Positions 6,170 to 15,187 of a stretch of DNA of 64,000 nucleotides are shown piece by piece (position 1 is the first letter of the stretch; the number at the start of each line of letters is the position of its first letter). The notes under the pieces were generated by a model. The model did no database searches and was not told the origin of the DNA. It saw only the letters and a list, made by a program, of their open reading frames with translations. Source of the stretch: Pseudomonas viridiflava (GTDB taxonomy: Bacteria > Pseudomonadota > Gammaproteobacteria > Pseudomonadales > Pseudomonadaceae); NCBI RefSeq assembly GCF_900590755.1, contig NZ_UUOC01000052.1, forward strand, positions 372,001 to 436,000, read 5' to 3'. The position numbers were made by a program, and so were the translations under genes.

Positions 6170-8104
6170 ATGCATGAGCGTCTGGAGCAGGTTTTCGGGT
6201 ATTCACAGTTTCGGCCGGGGCAGGAAGCGGCAATCAGCGCGGTGTTGGCCGGGCGTTCTGCGGCGGCGATTTTCCCCACCGGCTCTGGCAAGTCGCTGTG
6301 CTATCAATTGTCGGCGCTGATGCTGCCGCATCTGACCCTGGTGGTGTCCCCGCTGCTGGCGTTGATCCAGGATCAGCTGGCGTTTTTGCAACGCCACGGG
6401 ATTTCGGCAGCGAGTATTGATTCAGCACAGAGCCGCGATGATGTCGCGCAAGTCATGGCCCGGGCGCGTTCCGGTGAGCTGAAAATACTGATGATCTCGG
6501 TGGAACGCCTGAAAAACGAACGCTTCCGACACTTCATCTCGCAAGTGCCGATTTCTCTGCTGGTGGTGGACGAAGCGCACTGCATCTCCGAATGGGGCCA
6601 CAATTTCCGGCCTGATTATCTGAAGCTGCCGGACTACCAGCGGGAATTCAACATCCCGCAAGCGCTGCTGCTGACCGCCACGGCCACGCCGCAGGTGATC
6701 ACCGATATGCAGGCCAAGTTCGCCATTGAGCCCCAGGACGTGGTTACCACGGGTTTCTACCGCGCCAACCTCAATCTGTGGGTGGAGCCAGTGGCCGGGC
6801 GCGACAAGCGTCGGCGTTTGGTGGAGTGGCTTAGCGCCAAAGTGGGCGAGCCAACGATCGTTTACGTGACGCTGCAGAAAACCGCCGAGTACGTTGCCCA
6901 ACATTTGGAGCAGAACGGCATGGCGGCCAGCGCTTATCACGCCGGTCTGCCTCACGATCAGCGCGAGGCGATCCAGCGGCAGTTCATGAGCGGGCAGCTC
7001 AATTGCATCGTGGCGACCATCGCGTTCGGCATGGGGATCGACAAAAGCGACATCCGCAACGTGGTGCATTTCGACCTGCCCAAATCCATCGAAAACTACA
7101 GCCAGGAAATCGGCCGCGCTGGCCGGGATGGCGCTCCGTCCGACTGTCTGGTGCTGGCCAATCGCGACAGCCTCAACGTGCTGGAAAACTTCGTCTATGG
7201 CGATACGCCCGAGCTGTTGGGCATTCGTCATGTGCTTGAAGAGCTGCTGGATGCCGGGCCTCAAGGGCAGTGGGAGTTTCTGCTCGGGCCGCTGGCAGAC
7301 CAGAGCAATATTCGTCAATTGCCGTTGAAGACTTTGTTGGTTCAGCTGGAGCTTCGCGGCATTATCGCGCCACGCTACGCGTATTTTGCTGAATATCGCT
7401 TCAAGTTTCTGATTGAACCCGCAGCTTTGGTGCAGCGGTTTGAAGGTGAGCGGCAGCTGTTCGTCCAGGCGCTGGTTGATACCTCCACCCGTGCCCGGAC
7501 CTGGGCGACGGTGGATTTTGATGCCATGTACCAGCGATACCAGGCTGATCGCGGTCGGGTGGTCACGGCACTGGATTACTTTCAGGAAAAAGGCTGGATA
7601 GAACTTGAAAGCAGGCAGATGACTGAGATTTACAGCCTGTTGATTACTGATTTTGATGCCCAGTCCCTGAGTGTCGAGTTACATGACTACTTCAGTGAGC
7701 ACGAAACTACCGAGGTTGAGCGGATTCACGCGATGCTTGATCTATTCGCCAGTGAGCAGTGCCTGAGCTATCGCCTGGCCGAGTACTTCGGTGATCATCA
7801 AGCCCCGCAACGTTGCGGGCATTGCTCGGTGTGTCACGGGCAGGTGGCGCGTCTGCCGGAACCTCCCCGGCTGGCCCCGCTGGAGGCGCAGAGCTTTGAG
7901 CAGCTGTGCAGCGGATTCATCAGCAAGCATCAGGAGTACAAGGGAGTTGGGCCAACCACGGAATGCCTGACGCGCTACCTGTGTGGCATCAGCGTGCCGT
8001 TATTCACCAAACTCAAAGCGAGGGGGATTCCGGGCTTTGCCCAGCTTGAGGATTATCCCTACGCGGCGGTGCGGGATTGGGTGAGTGAAAACCATAACCT
8101 GTAG
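6170..8104 (+). CDS. RecQ-family ATP-dependent DNA helicase
   Basis: 644 residues. The helicase motifs are complete: motif 0 (FGYSQFRPGQE), Walker A (FPTGSGKSLCYQL), DEAHCISEWGHNFRP, TATATP, GMGIDKSDIRNVVH and YSQEIGRAGRDG. Near residue 540 a C...CGHCSVC cluster marks the RecQ zinc-binding module, followed by a winged-helix-like end. RecQ helicases unwind recombination and replication intermediates 3'-5'. A canonical HRDC domain is not obvious, so this is probably a RecQ paralogue rather than the standard RecQ. The ATG at 6170 follows GGAG by nine bases. The stop codon TAG is the first part of a REP element. Confidence 0.9.
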   Translation: MHERLEQVFGYSQFRPGQEAAISAVLAGRSAAAIFPTGSGKSLCYQLSALMLPHLTLVVSPLLALIQDQLAFLQRHGISAASIDSAQSRDDVAQVMARARSGELKILMISVERLKNERFRHFISQVPISLLVVDEAHCISEWGHNFRPDYLKLPDYQREFNIPQALLLTATATPQVITDMQAKFAIEPQDVVTTGFYRANLNLWVEPVAGRDKRRRLVEWLSAKVGEPTIVYVTLQKTAEYVAQHLEQNGMAASAYHAGLPHDQREAIQRQFMSGQLNCIVATIAFGMGIDKSDIRNVVHFDLPKSIENYSQEIGRAGRDGAPSDCLVLANRDSLNVLENFVYGDTPELLGIRHVLEELLDAGPQGQWEFLLGPLADQSNIRQLPLKTLLVQLELRGIIAPRYAYFAEYRFKFLIEPAALVQRFEGERQLFVQALVDTSTRARTWATVDFDAMYQRYQADRGRVVTALDYFQEKGWIELESRQMTEIYSLLITDFDAQSLSVELHDYFSEHETTEVERIHAMLDLFASEQCLSYRLAEYFGDHQAPQRCGHCSVCHGQVARLPEPPRLAPLEAQSFEQLCSGFISKHQEYKGVGPTTECLTRYLCGISVPLFTKLKARGIPGFAQLEDYPYAAVRDWVSENHNL

Positions 8105-8172
8105 GAGCTGCCGAAGGCTGCGAAGACTGATTGTCTGACACACAGCCTTCGCAGCCTTCGGCAGCTCCTACA
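8100..8172. repeat. REP palindrome, family A
   Basis: Arms TGTAGGAGCTGCCGAAGG and its complement frame a short loop. The left arm overlaps the stop codon of the upstream helicase gene. Confidence 0.9.
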
Positions 8173-8194
8173 ACTTTCAAGCGGAGAGAGGCCC

Positions 8195-8626
8195 ATGACC
8201 CACACCAGCCCGCAACGCAGTGAATACCGCCACTTCCAGCCGATCACCACGCGCTGGCATGACAACGACATCTACGGCCATGTGAACAACGTGACCTACT
8301 ACAGCTTTTTCGACAGCGCGGTGAACACCTACCTGATCGAGCGCGGTGGGCTGGATATTCATGACGGTTCGGTGGTGGGCTTTGTGGTCAGTTCTTCGTG
8401 CGACTACTTTGCCTCGATTGCCTATCCGGACTTTATCGAAGTGGGTTTGCGCGTTGCAAAGCTGGGCAACAGTTCTGTGCAGTACGAGCTGGCGGTGTTC
8501 AAGGTCGGGGAGGAGGAAGCCTGCGCAGCGGGGCGCTTTGTGCATGTGTTTGTGGATCGCGGGTCCAACCAGCCAGTGCCGATCCCGGAAGCGTTGCGTG
8601 ACGCCCTGCAACTGTTGGTGGTCTGA
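8195..8626 (+). CDS. Acyl-CoA thioesterase, 4HBT/YbgC hot-dog family
   Basis: 143 residues with the 4-hydroxybenzoyl-CoA thioesterase signature: TRWHDNDIYGHVNNVTYYSF (residues 19-38) carries the catalytic Asp and the HVNN turn, followed by SSSCDYFA and the FVHVFVD strand. These enzymes hydrolyse acyl-CoA esters in the cytosol as homotetramers. The precise substrate cannot be read from sequence. The gene stands alone between a REP element and a convergent terminator; GGAGAGAGG precedes the ATG. Confidence 0.85.
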   Translation: MTHTSPQRSEYRHFQPITTRWHDNDIYGHVNNVTYYSFFDSAVNTYLIERGGLDIHDGSVVGFVVSSSCDYFASIAYPDFIEVGLRVAKLGNSSVQYELAVFKVGEEEACAAGRFVHVFVDRGSNQPVPIPEALRDALQLLVV

Positions 8627-8630
8627 AAAC

Positions 8631-8660
8631 AACACTGGCCGCTCAAGGGCGGCCAGTGTT
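8631..8660. terminator. Bidirectional hairpin between convergent genes
   Basis: A perfect 12-bp stem (AACACTGGCCGC with its complement) around a six-base loop lies four bases past the thioesterase stop and 14 bases before the stop of the convergent glycine-zipper gene. It has no long T-run. Confidence 0.7.
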
Positions 8661-8674
8661 GGAGTGCAGCAGGA

Positions 8675-9160
8675 TTAACGGTGACGGTAATCGCGATGTT
8701 TTTTGCGATGGCCGTAAGCGTGGCCACGCGGGCCGTGACCGTCACGATAGTTACGGCGGTCATTGCCACGGTAGCGACGATCGTCACGCTCATCTGCGCG
8801 GCTTTCGTTGCCCATATAGTTACCCAGCGCGCCACCAGCACCACCGCCGGCCGCTGCGCCCACCAGACTGCCTGTGTTGCCGCCTACGCTGCGGCCAATC
8901 ACGTTACCGCCCGCGGCACCCAGACCACCGCCGATAGCGGCTTCAGTGCGGTTGCGGCGGTCAGCGCCGACGGCGGCACCACCTGCGCCACCCAGGCCAG
9001 CACCAATGGCTGCACCTGTGCTGCCGCCCACTTGTTGGCCGACAACGGAACCGAGTACCCCACCCAATGCACCGCCCACACCAGACTCAAGCGTACCGCC
9101 TGCTGAGGCGAAACCACTGGCCAGGGTGAGTGACAACAACAGAATCGAGGAATACTTCAT
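8675..9160 (-). CDS. Glycine-zipper outer-membrane-associated protein
   Basis: 161 residues. A Sec signal peptide (MKYSSILLLSLTLASGFASA) precedes about 100 residues of GxxxG repeats (GGALGGVLGSVVGQQVGGS, AAIGGGLGAAGGNVIG and similar), the glycine-zipper pattern of small envelope proteins. The tail is rich in Arg, His, Asp and Tyr (DDRRYRGNDRRNYRDGHG). Such proteins are thought to insert into or oligomerise at membranes; function is unknown. It is a single gene ending at a convergent hairpin, with its promoter in the 9161-9320 gap. Confidence 0.8.
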   Translation of the reverse strand: MKYSSILLLSLTLASGFASAGGTLESGVGGALGGVLGSVVGQQVGGSTGAAIGAGLGGAGGAAVGADRRNRTEAAIGGGLGAAGGNVIGRSVGGNTGSLVGAAAGGGAGGALGNYMGNESRADERDDRRYRGNDRRNYRDGHGPRGHAYGHRKKHRDYRHR

Positions 9161-9320
9161 GGAATGAACCTCAAAGGGATGACGGCGCCGATGCTGAGGT
9201 CATGAAGAGTTTGTGGCAACGCAAATCCGACGAGTAACACGACTGGTACACATATATCTAAGTTACTGTTTTTGCTAAGGAACTTAAGTCGTTTTTGACA
9301 GTCTCAGGTTACTTGATCAA

Positions 9321-9352
9321 GGCCCGTTTCTCGCGAAACGGGCCTTTTTTGT
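9321..9352 (+). terminator. Strong Rho-independent terminator without an obvious upstream gene
   Basis: GGCCCGTTTC TCGC GAAACGGGCC hairpin followed by six T. Both neighbouring protein genes are on the other strand, so on the plus strand it could end a small RNA starting in 9170-9300. Confidence 0.75.
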
Positions 9353-9384
9353 GGGGATGGAAATGATGGGGTCGCGCATTTCTG

Positions 9385-9474
9385 GTGGGACGGGCTTTAG
9401 CCGGGAAGAGGCCAGTACATCCACTTCATATGTGCTGACTGAAATGCCGCCTTCCCGGCTAAAGCCGGTCCCAC
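9385..9474. repeat. REP pair, family B
   Basis: Inverted arms GGCTTTAGCCGGGAAG and complement, 90 bases overall, just past the end of the oxidoreductase gene. Confidence 0.9.
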
Positions 9475-9481
9475 AGGGATA

Positions 9482-11818
9482 TCAAACAATCCGAGCCGAC
9501 TCCGCCGCGCGCTCAAGCTTGATCGCCACGAACTTCGAGGTTGGCGTGCTGCTGCCGTCGCCGACGCTTTCCAGCGGCACCAGCGGGTTCACCTCTGGAT
9601 AGTAAGCCGCAGCCTGGCCAGCCGGGATGTCGAAAGCCAGCAGGGTGAAGTTCTTCACGCGGCGCACGTGGTCGTCGCCCCAGATCGAGACGATGTCGAC
9701 CTTCTGACCTGGCTGGAAACCCAGACGAATGATGTCGGCTTCATTGACGAACAGCACGTCGCGCTGACCTTTCACACCGCGATAACGGTCGTCCAGGCCA
9801 TAGATCGTGGTGTTGTACTGATCGTGGGAGCGCATGGATTGCATGATCAGGTCCGGCAACTGGCCGGTCGAGCGCACCTTGGCATGGACCAGATCCAGCG
9901 GCAGCAGATTCGGCTTGAAGTTGGCGCGTTCGGTCGGTGTATTCCAGCGACGGGCGCCCGCTGCGTTACCCAGGTAGAAACCGCCCGGATGCTCCAGACG
10001 CTGATTGAAGTCCTTGAAGCCTGGAATGGTGTCGGCGATCAGCTCGCGGATGCGGCTGTAGTCTTCCACCAGCCACAACCAGTCCACCGGCTGCTTGCCC
10101 AATGTTGCGTCGGCGATGCCAGCGAGAATCGCGGGCTCCGAGCGCATATGTCGCGACGACGGCTGCAGTTGGCCATTGGAGGCGTGGACCATGCTGAACG
10201 AGTCTTCCACGGTGACCGCTTGCGGGCCGTTGGCCTGGATATCGATGTCGGTACGGCCGAAACACGGCAGGATCAGCGCTTCTTTGCCGTGGCTCAGGTG
10301 GCTGCGGTTGAGCTTGGTGCTGATCTGTACCGTCAGGTCGCAGTTGCTCAGCGCGGCAACGGTGCGGGCGCTGTCTGGGGTGGCCTGAGCAAAGTTTCCG
10401 CCCAGCGCGATGAAGACTTTGGCGCGACCTTCAGCCATGGCGTGAATGGCTTCGACCACGTTGTGACCGTTTTCACGCGGGACTTTGAACTGGAAGCGAC
10501 GCTCCAGCGCATCAAGGAAAAACGCCGGTGGGCGCTCGTTGATGCCCATGGTCCGGTCGCCCTGCACGTTGCTGTGGCCACGCACCGGGCACAAGCCTGC
10601 GCCTGGACGGCCGATGTTGCCGCGCAGCAGCATCAGGTTGGCGATTTCCTGAATGGTCGCCACCGAATGGCGATGCTGGGTAATACCCATCGCCCAGCAC
10701 ATGATGACGTTCTTGCCCTTGGCATACATGCGAGCCGACTGCTCGATCTCTACCAGGGTCAGGCCGGACTGCTCGACGATCTTTTCCCACGGGGTATCGT
10801 CAATGGTTGCCAGATAGTCGAGCACGCCCTGGGTGTGTTCGTTCAGGAACGCGTGGTCGAATACCGACGGCTCGTTGGCCGCCTGAGCATCGCGCTCCCA
10901 TTGCAGCAGGAACTTGGCCATGCCGCGCATCAGCGCCATGTCGCCACCCAGTGCGGGGCGGAAGTAAGCGGTGTTGGTCGGACGGTCACCGTTAGTGAGC
11001 ATCTCGATAGGGTGTTGTGGATGCTGGAAGCGCTCGAGGCCGCGCTCTTTGAGCGGGTTGACGCACACCACCTGGGCACCACGCTGTACCGCCTCGCGCA
11101 GAGGTTCGAGCATGCGCGGGTGGTTGGTGCCAGGGTTCTGGCCCCAGACGAAAATCGCGTCCGCGTGTTCGAAGTCGTCGAAGGTCACGGTGCCTTTGCC
11201 GACGCCTACGCTTTGCGACAAGGCAACGCCGCTGGCTTCGTGGCACATGTTCGAGCAGTCGGGGAAGTTGTTGGTGCCGTAGGCGCGCACGAACAGCTGA
11301 TACAGGTACGCCGCTTCGTTGCTCGCCCGGCCGGAGGTGTAGAACTCGGCCATGTTCGGGTCTGGCAGCGCCTTGAGGTGCTTGGCGATCGTGAAGAAAG
11401 CATCTGCCCAACTGATCGGCTTGTAGCGATCGGTTTCGGCGTCGTAGGCCATCGGCTCGGTCAGACGGCCCTGATACTCCAGCCAGTAGTCGCTTTGCTC
11501 GCGCAGGGCACTGACGCTGTAACGGGCGAAGAACGACGGGTCTACACGACGCTTGGTGGCTTCCCAGTTGACCGCCTTGGCGCCGTTCTCGCAGAACTTG
11601 ACCATGCCGCTTTCCGGCGAATCACCCCAGGCGCAACCGGGGCAGTCGAAACCGCCGTTCTGGTTGGTCTTGAGCATCATGCGCAGGTTCTTCAGCGCGT
11701 TGTCGCTGGTTAGCCAGGCATGCGTCACGCTGATCAGTGCGCCCCAGCCACCCGCCGCACCTTTATACGGCTTGTAGCGCGGGGTCGGTTTGGTATCGGC
11801 TTCTTTATGCAGGCTCAT
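9482..11818 (-). CDS. FdhF/YdeP-family molybdopterin oxidoreductase
   Basis: 778 residues. The N-terminus has CPGCAWGD (C59, C62). FTSGRASNEAAYLY-type and PDCSNMCHEASG motifs near residue 190, and GQNPGTNHPRM, are characteristic of the FdhF/YdeP branch of the formate dehydrogenase/nitrate reductase superfamily. The SNMCHEASG cysteine is the likely Mo ligand; MGITQHRHS and GRPGAGLCPVRGHSN bind the bis-MGD cofactor. The family is cytoplasmic and no Tat signal is seen. True substrate is uncertain: relatives are annotated as formate dehydrogenase alpha subunit-like, but no NAD- or quinone-linked partner subunits are encoded here. It overlaps fdhD by 4 bp (ATGA), so its maturation factor is made with it. 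Confidence 0.85.
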   Translation of the reverse strand: MSLHKEADTKPTPRYKPYKGAAGGWGALISVTHAWLTSDNALKNLRMMLKTNQNGGFDCPGCAWGDSPESGMVKFCENGAKAVNWEATKRRVDPSFFARYSVSALREQSDYWLEYQGRLTEPMAYDAETDRYKPISWADAFFTIAKHLKALPDPNMAEFYTSGRASNEAAYLYQLFVRAYGTNNFPDCSNMCHEASGVALSQSVGVGKGTVTFDDFEHADAIFVWGQNPGTNHPRMLEPLREAVQRGAQVVCVNPLKERGLERFQHPQHPIEMLTNGDRPTNTAYFRPALGGDMALMRGMAKFLLQWERDAQAANEPSVFDHAFLNEHTQGVLDYLATIDDTPWEKIVEQSGLTLVEIEQSARMYAKGKNVIMCWAMGITQHRHSVATIQEIANLMLLRGNIGRPGAGLCPVRGHSNVQGDRTMGINERPPAFFLDALERRFQFKVPRENGHNVVEAIHAMAEGRAKVFIALGGNFAQATPDSARTVAALSNCDLTVQISTKLNRSHLSHGKEALILPCFGRTDIDIQANGPQAVTVEDSFSMVHASNGQLQPSSRHMRSEPAILAGIADATLGKQPVDWLWLVEDYSRIRELIADTIPGFKDFNQRLEHPGGFYLGNAAGARRWNTPTERANFKPNLLPLDLVHAKVRSTGQLPDLIMQSMRSHDQYNTTIYGLDDRYRGVKGQRDVLFVNEADIIRLGFQPGQKVDIVSIWGDDHVRRVKNFTLLAFDIPAGQAAAYYPEVNPLVPLESVGDGSSTPTSKFVAIKLERAAESARIV

Positions 11819-12654
11819 GCTTGGTTCTCCAACGCGGGACTGTAAACCCGCGGCGCACTGTGTTGCGGCAGGTGAATGAGGTTCAGGTTATGACGACGTG
11901 CCCATTGCAGCGCCAGGCCCGTGGGCGAAGACAGACTGACCAGCGTCTGAATGCCCGCGCGCAGGACTTTCTGGATCAACTCCAGACTGCAACGGCTGGT
12001 GACGATGGCGAGGCCGCCGGTCATGGAAATGTTCTGGCGCACCAAGGCGCCGATCAGTTTGTCGAGGGCGTTGTGCCGACCAATGTCTTCGCGGCCCAAC
12101 AGCAATTGGCCCTGGTTATCCATGAAGACAGCTGCGTGCACCGCGCCACAGTGGCGACCCAGTGGCTGGAATTCGCCGATGCGCTGGCGCAGGCCTTCGA
12201 GCCATTCAATAGGCGGCAAAGGTGCGCCGGGTAGTACGTTCAGTTCAGGCAACGCTTGCTCCACCGCTTCCACGCCACACAGGCCGCAACCGCTGGTGCC
12301 GGTCATCTGCCGACGTTGCTGCTTGAGGTCCCAGAAGGCGCGGCTGGCGATTTCAACTTCTGCCTGATGTGCAGAGCCGCAACCGCTGAGCTTGATGTCA
12401 TAGATTTCGTCAGGCGAAGCAATGATGCCGCTGCCCAGGCTGAAGCCGACAACGAAGTCTTCAAGATCGGAGGGTGTGACCAGCATGACAGCCTGGCTGA
12501 TGCCGTTGTAGGCAATCGCCAGCGCTACTTCTTCGGCAAGGTCTGCCGGTGCCGATTCGTCGGCAGCAAGATTCGAGTAGCTATAAGGCTGGCTGGCTGC
12601 AGGCGCGGGCGTTTGTTTGGCGGGCGCCGTACTGACCGTGCGCGTGGCGTGCAT
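11815..12654 (-). CDS. fdhD: Formate dehydrogenase accessory sulfurtransferase FdhD
   Basis: 279 residues. FdhD transfers sulfur from cysteine desulfurase to the molybdenum cofactor of FdhF-type enzymes. The diagnostic TSGCGLCG motif (C-x-x-C) is present at about residue 130, together with SLGSGIIASPDEI, GREDIGRHNALDK and SRCSLELIQKVLRAG. A low-complexity Ala/Pro N-terminus of about 25 residues precedes the domain. The gene is the first of a two-gene operon with the oxidoreductase it serves and lies downstream of a LysR regulator on the same strand. Confidence 0.95.
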   Translation of the reverse strand: MHATRTVSTAPAKQTPAPAASQPYSYSNLAADESAPADLAEEVALAIAYNGISQAVMLVTPSDLEDFVVGFSLGSGIIASPDEIYDIKLSGCGSAHQAEVEIASRAFWDLKQQRRQMTGTSGCGLCGVEAVEQALPELNVLPGAPLPPIEWLEGLRQRIGEFQPLGRHCGAVHAAVFMDNQGQLLLGREDIGRHNALDKLIGALVRQNISMTGGLAIVTSRCSLELIQKVLRAGIQTLVSLSSPTGLALQWARRHNLNLIHLPQHSAPRVYSPALENQA

Positions 12655-12747
12655 GGGGAATACCGGCAGAGTGATATGACGTTAGCCTAGGCCTCTTGTC
12701 GGATAACGTCTAATCGCTAGTTCCAATGCCTTGATAGATGACGTCGA

Positions 12748-13635
12748 TCAATGTTCTTCGGCGATTTTCTGGTATAGGGCGAAGCACGCTTCGGCCAGCG
12801 CCGAACGGGGTGCACTGCGACGCATGATCAGCCCCAGCTGCGCCATGGTGCGGGCGTCATCGATGGGGTGCAGGCGCAAATCCTCTGTCAGATTTTCAAG
12901 TCCTCCGTCCAGCGGCACAATCGCGCAGCAAAAGCCGCCATAGACCGCTTGCAGCAACTGATGAACGGCATCGGTTTGCAGCATCGGCTCGAACTGCAGG
13001 CCACGGCTGTGGAAGTTGGTATCGATGGATTGGCGGAAATGCATGCCACTGGTCAGCAGGCCCAGCGGCAAGGTGATCAGGTCGGCCCAGTTCAAAGGCT
13101 GTTCGCCGAAGTTGAAATGGCGGTGATCGTAAAGTACGCCCATACGGGTTTCAGCCAAGGGCATCGAGTCGAAACGCTCAGTGTCCAGGTGATCCATGTA
13201 CGAAACGCCGAGATCAATCCGGTTGCTGGCAAGCTGCTCCAGCACCTGCTCGGAGCTGAGGGACGACAACTCAAAACGCAAGTTTGGATGCGTCTGGTGC
13301 AAGCGCTTGAGCAGCGGCAGGGGGTCGAAACTCGACAAGGGCACGATGCCCATGCGCAGCGTCCCGACCAGGTTGCCGCGACAGGCTGCGGCTTCGGCCT
13401 GCAAGCCATCATAGGCGGCCAGCACCGTGCGGGCCCAGGCCAGCACGCGTTCACCAGGGGCGGTGAAACCCTCGAAACGCTGACCGCGTACTACCAGTGG
13501 TAATTCCAGTTCTTCTTCCAGATTGCGCAGGCGCATAGACAGCGTTGGCTGAGTGATATTGCAACGCGCGGCGGCCTGGCCGAAATGCCTCGTTTCATCG
13601 AGGGCGATCAGGAATTTTAGTTGTTTGATGTCCAT
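12748..13635 (-). CDS. LysR-family transcriptional regulator
   Basis: 295 residues from the ATG at 13635 (GGAG seven bases upstream; a start seven codons earlier has no ribosome binding site). The N-terminal winged HTH reads MDIKQLKFLIALDETRHFGQ...NITQPTLSMRLRNLEEELELPLVVR, followed by the periplasmic-binding-protein-like effector domain (GTLRMGIVPLSSFDPLPLL). It lies just upstream of and co-directional with fdhD, so regulation of the fdhD-oxidoreductase operon is likely but not shown. Effector unknown. No redox cysteine pair as in OxyR is seen. Confidence 0.85.
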   Translation of the reverse strand: MDIKQLKFLIALDETRHFGQAAARCNITQPTLSMRLRNLEEELELPLVVRGQRFEGFTAPGERVLAWARTVLAAYDGLQAEAAACRGNLVGTLRMGIVPLSSFDPLPLLKRLHQTHPNLRFELSSLSSEQVLEQLASNRIDLGVSYMDHLDTERFDSMPLAETRMGVLYDHRHFNFGEQPLNWADLITLPLGLLTSGMHFRQSIDTNFHSRGLQFEPMLQTDAVHQLLQAVYGGFCCAIVPLDGGLENLTEDLRLHPIDDARTMAQLGLIMRRSAPRSALAEACFALYQKIAEEH

Positions 13636-13784
13636 AGTCGCTCCGGTGTACTGCAAGCGGCGATTCTAGCCTGTCGAGACATCGGATGGGCGGGCAACAC
13701 ACATCCGGAACCAAGTCCGGCATCTCCCGTCGGAACCTATGCAGCCTATCCAGGACGCAAAACAACAACGAACGGAGAGCGCAA

Positions 13785-14234
13785 ATGAGTATTTTCAGTT
13801 TCCTGAAAGAAGCCGGGGAAAAGATCCTCGATGCAATCACACCGGGTGACGCCAATGCCTCGGATGAAGCCTTGAAGAAGCACATTTCTGAAGTGGGTCT
13901 GGGTAATCCGAATATCCAGACCACGGTTGAAGGCAGCAAAGTGACCGTGACCGGCGAAGCGGCCAGCCAGGAAGAGAAGGAAAAAATCCTGCTGACGCTG
14001 GGCAATATCAGCGGTGTTGAAACAGTCGACGATCAGATGACCATCGCGGCCGGTGCTGCCCCAGCCACAGCGGCGAAGTTCGTGACCGTGGAAAAAGGCG
14101 ACACCCTGAGCGCGATTTCCAAACGTGTGTATGGCGATCCGAACAAGTATCAGAAGATCTTCGAGGCCAACAAACCGATGCTCAAGGATGTGAACAAGAT
14201 CTATCCGGGGCAGAGTTTGCGGATTCCGGAGTAG
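13785..14234 (+). CDS. BON- and LysM-domain protein (Kbp/YgaU family)
   Basis: 149 residues from the ATG at 13785, which follows CGGAGAGC; a longer reading from 13686 has no such site. The N-terminal BON domain spans about residues 25-85 and the LysM domain about 97-147 (VTVEKGDTLSAISKRVYGD...IYPGQSLRIP). The E. coli homologue Kbp is a cytoplasmic potassium-binding protein induced by hyperosmotic stress. There is no signal peptide, in keeping with that. It is a monocistronic gene divergent from the LysR regulator and ended by a REP region. Confidence 0.9.
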   Translation: MSIFSFLKEAGEKILDAITPGDANASDEALKKHISEVGLGNPNIQTTVEGSKVTVTGEAASQEEKEKILLTLGNISGVETVDDQMTIAAGAAPATAAKFVTVEKGDTLSAISKRVYGDPNKYQKIFEANKPMLKDVNKIYPGQSLRIPE

Positions 14235-14290
14235 AAATAACGCAGGGACTCTCTGGCAGAACCCATGGTGGCCCGCAGGTGAAGTACGAC

Positions 14291-14380
14291 GTGGGACCGG
14301 CTTTAGCCGGGAAAGCGGTGTCTCTGACGACTAATTATCAGTGACCATCCCGGCCTCTTCCCGGCTAAAGCCGGTCCCAC
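14291..14380. repeat. REP pair, family B
   Basis: GTGGGACCGGCTTTAGCC arm and its complement at the other end, 90 bases, between two converging genes. Confidence 0.95.
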
Positions 14381-14398
14381 GACATCGCGCCAATATAC

Positions 14399-15061
14399 CT
14401 ACAACCCCTCTATCAACTCCCGATAATCCATCACCGCCGCAAACTCCTCGGTGTCTTTCGGGCCCTTTTGGCTGTTGGGTTCGCTAACCGCCAGCAAATG
14501 GCCGACGCCAAAGGCACGGGCGCTGCGCAGGATGGGCAGGGTGTCGTCGATAAACAGACTGCGCGCCGGGTCGAAGGTGATATCGGCTTGCAGTGCATCC
14601 CAGAAATGCGGGCTTTCCTTGGGGAAACCGTAGTCATGGGAGCTGATCAGCCGTTCGAAATACGGGGCCAGTTCAATGCGCTCCATCTTCAACGACAGCG
14701 AATCGCGGTGGGCATTGGTGATCATGATCACCCGCTTGCCCGCCTGTTTGATCGCCGCGAGGAAGGTTTCGGCATCCGGGCGCAGGGCGATCAGGTGGGC
14801 GGTTTCCAGCTTCAGGTCGCGCACCGATAGCTTCAGCTCGGCGCTCCAGAAGTCCAGGCAATACCAGTTCAGGGTGCCGGCGTTTTTCTCGAACAGCGGC
14901 TTCATCTCCAGCAACGCCATCGCGTGGCTGATGCCGTGCAGTTCGGCATAGCGCTGGGGCAAATGCTGTAGCCAGAAATGTTCGTCGTAATGCAGATCGA
15001 GCAGGGTGCCGTCCATGTCGAGCAGTACGGTATCGATGTCGCGCCAGGGCATTGAAGGCAT
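14399..15061 (-). CDS. HAD-superfamily nucleotidase (YrfG-like GMP/IMP nucleotidase)
   Basis: 220 residues from the ATG at 15061. Haloacid dehalogenase motifs: DTVLLDMDGTLLDL (motif I, nucleophile Asp and acid/base Asp), MITNAH (motif II), K in FPKESPHF (motif III) and SLFIDDTLPIL (motif IV). The E. coli relative YrfG dephosphorylates GMP and IMP. The frame stays open another 200 codons upstream, but that part runs antisense through nudE. Divergent from nudE, as the two are linked in many gammaproteobacteria. Confidence 0.85.
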   Translation of the reverse strand: MPSMPWRDIDTVLLDMDGTLLDLHYDEHFWLQHLPQRYAELHGISHAMALLEMKPLFEKNAGTLNWYCLDFWSAELKLSVRDLKLETAHLIALRPDAETFLAAIKQAGKRVIMITNAHRDSLSLKMERIELAPYFERLISSHDYGFPKESPHFWDALQADITFDPARSLFIDDTLPILRSARAFGVGHLLAVSEPNSQKGPKDTEEFAAVMDYRELIEGL

Positions 15062-15187
15062 TCGGGTCTCGCTGGATAGGTCGCTGTCGTTTATGGCTGT
15101 CGTTTTTGAGCCAGAGTGTAAGCATATCCGACACAGACAATCAGAAAAGCCACGGTATAGTACTCCGTCACCGCAAAGGAGCCTGTC

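Larger units (their letters stand above)
9161..9481. other. Gap with promoter region, stand-alone terminator and REP
   Basis: About 320 bases without a protein gene. It holds the glycine-zipper promoter (minus strand), a strong plus-strand terminator at 9321-9352 that no annotated gene needs, and a family B REP at 9385-9474. Confidence 0.6.

Noticed and set aside
9668..11713. 681-codon open frame antisense to the molybdopterin oxidoreductase
   Set aside because: High-GC codon bias keeps the opposite strand open; the protein has no motifs and the real gene on the minus strand is complete.
12748..13635. Assignment of the LysR gene as oxyR
   Set aside because: The N-terminus looks OxyR-like but the redox cysteine pair is not present in the effector domain, and the context is fdhD.
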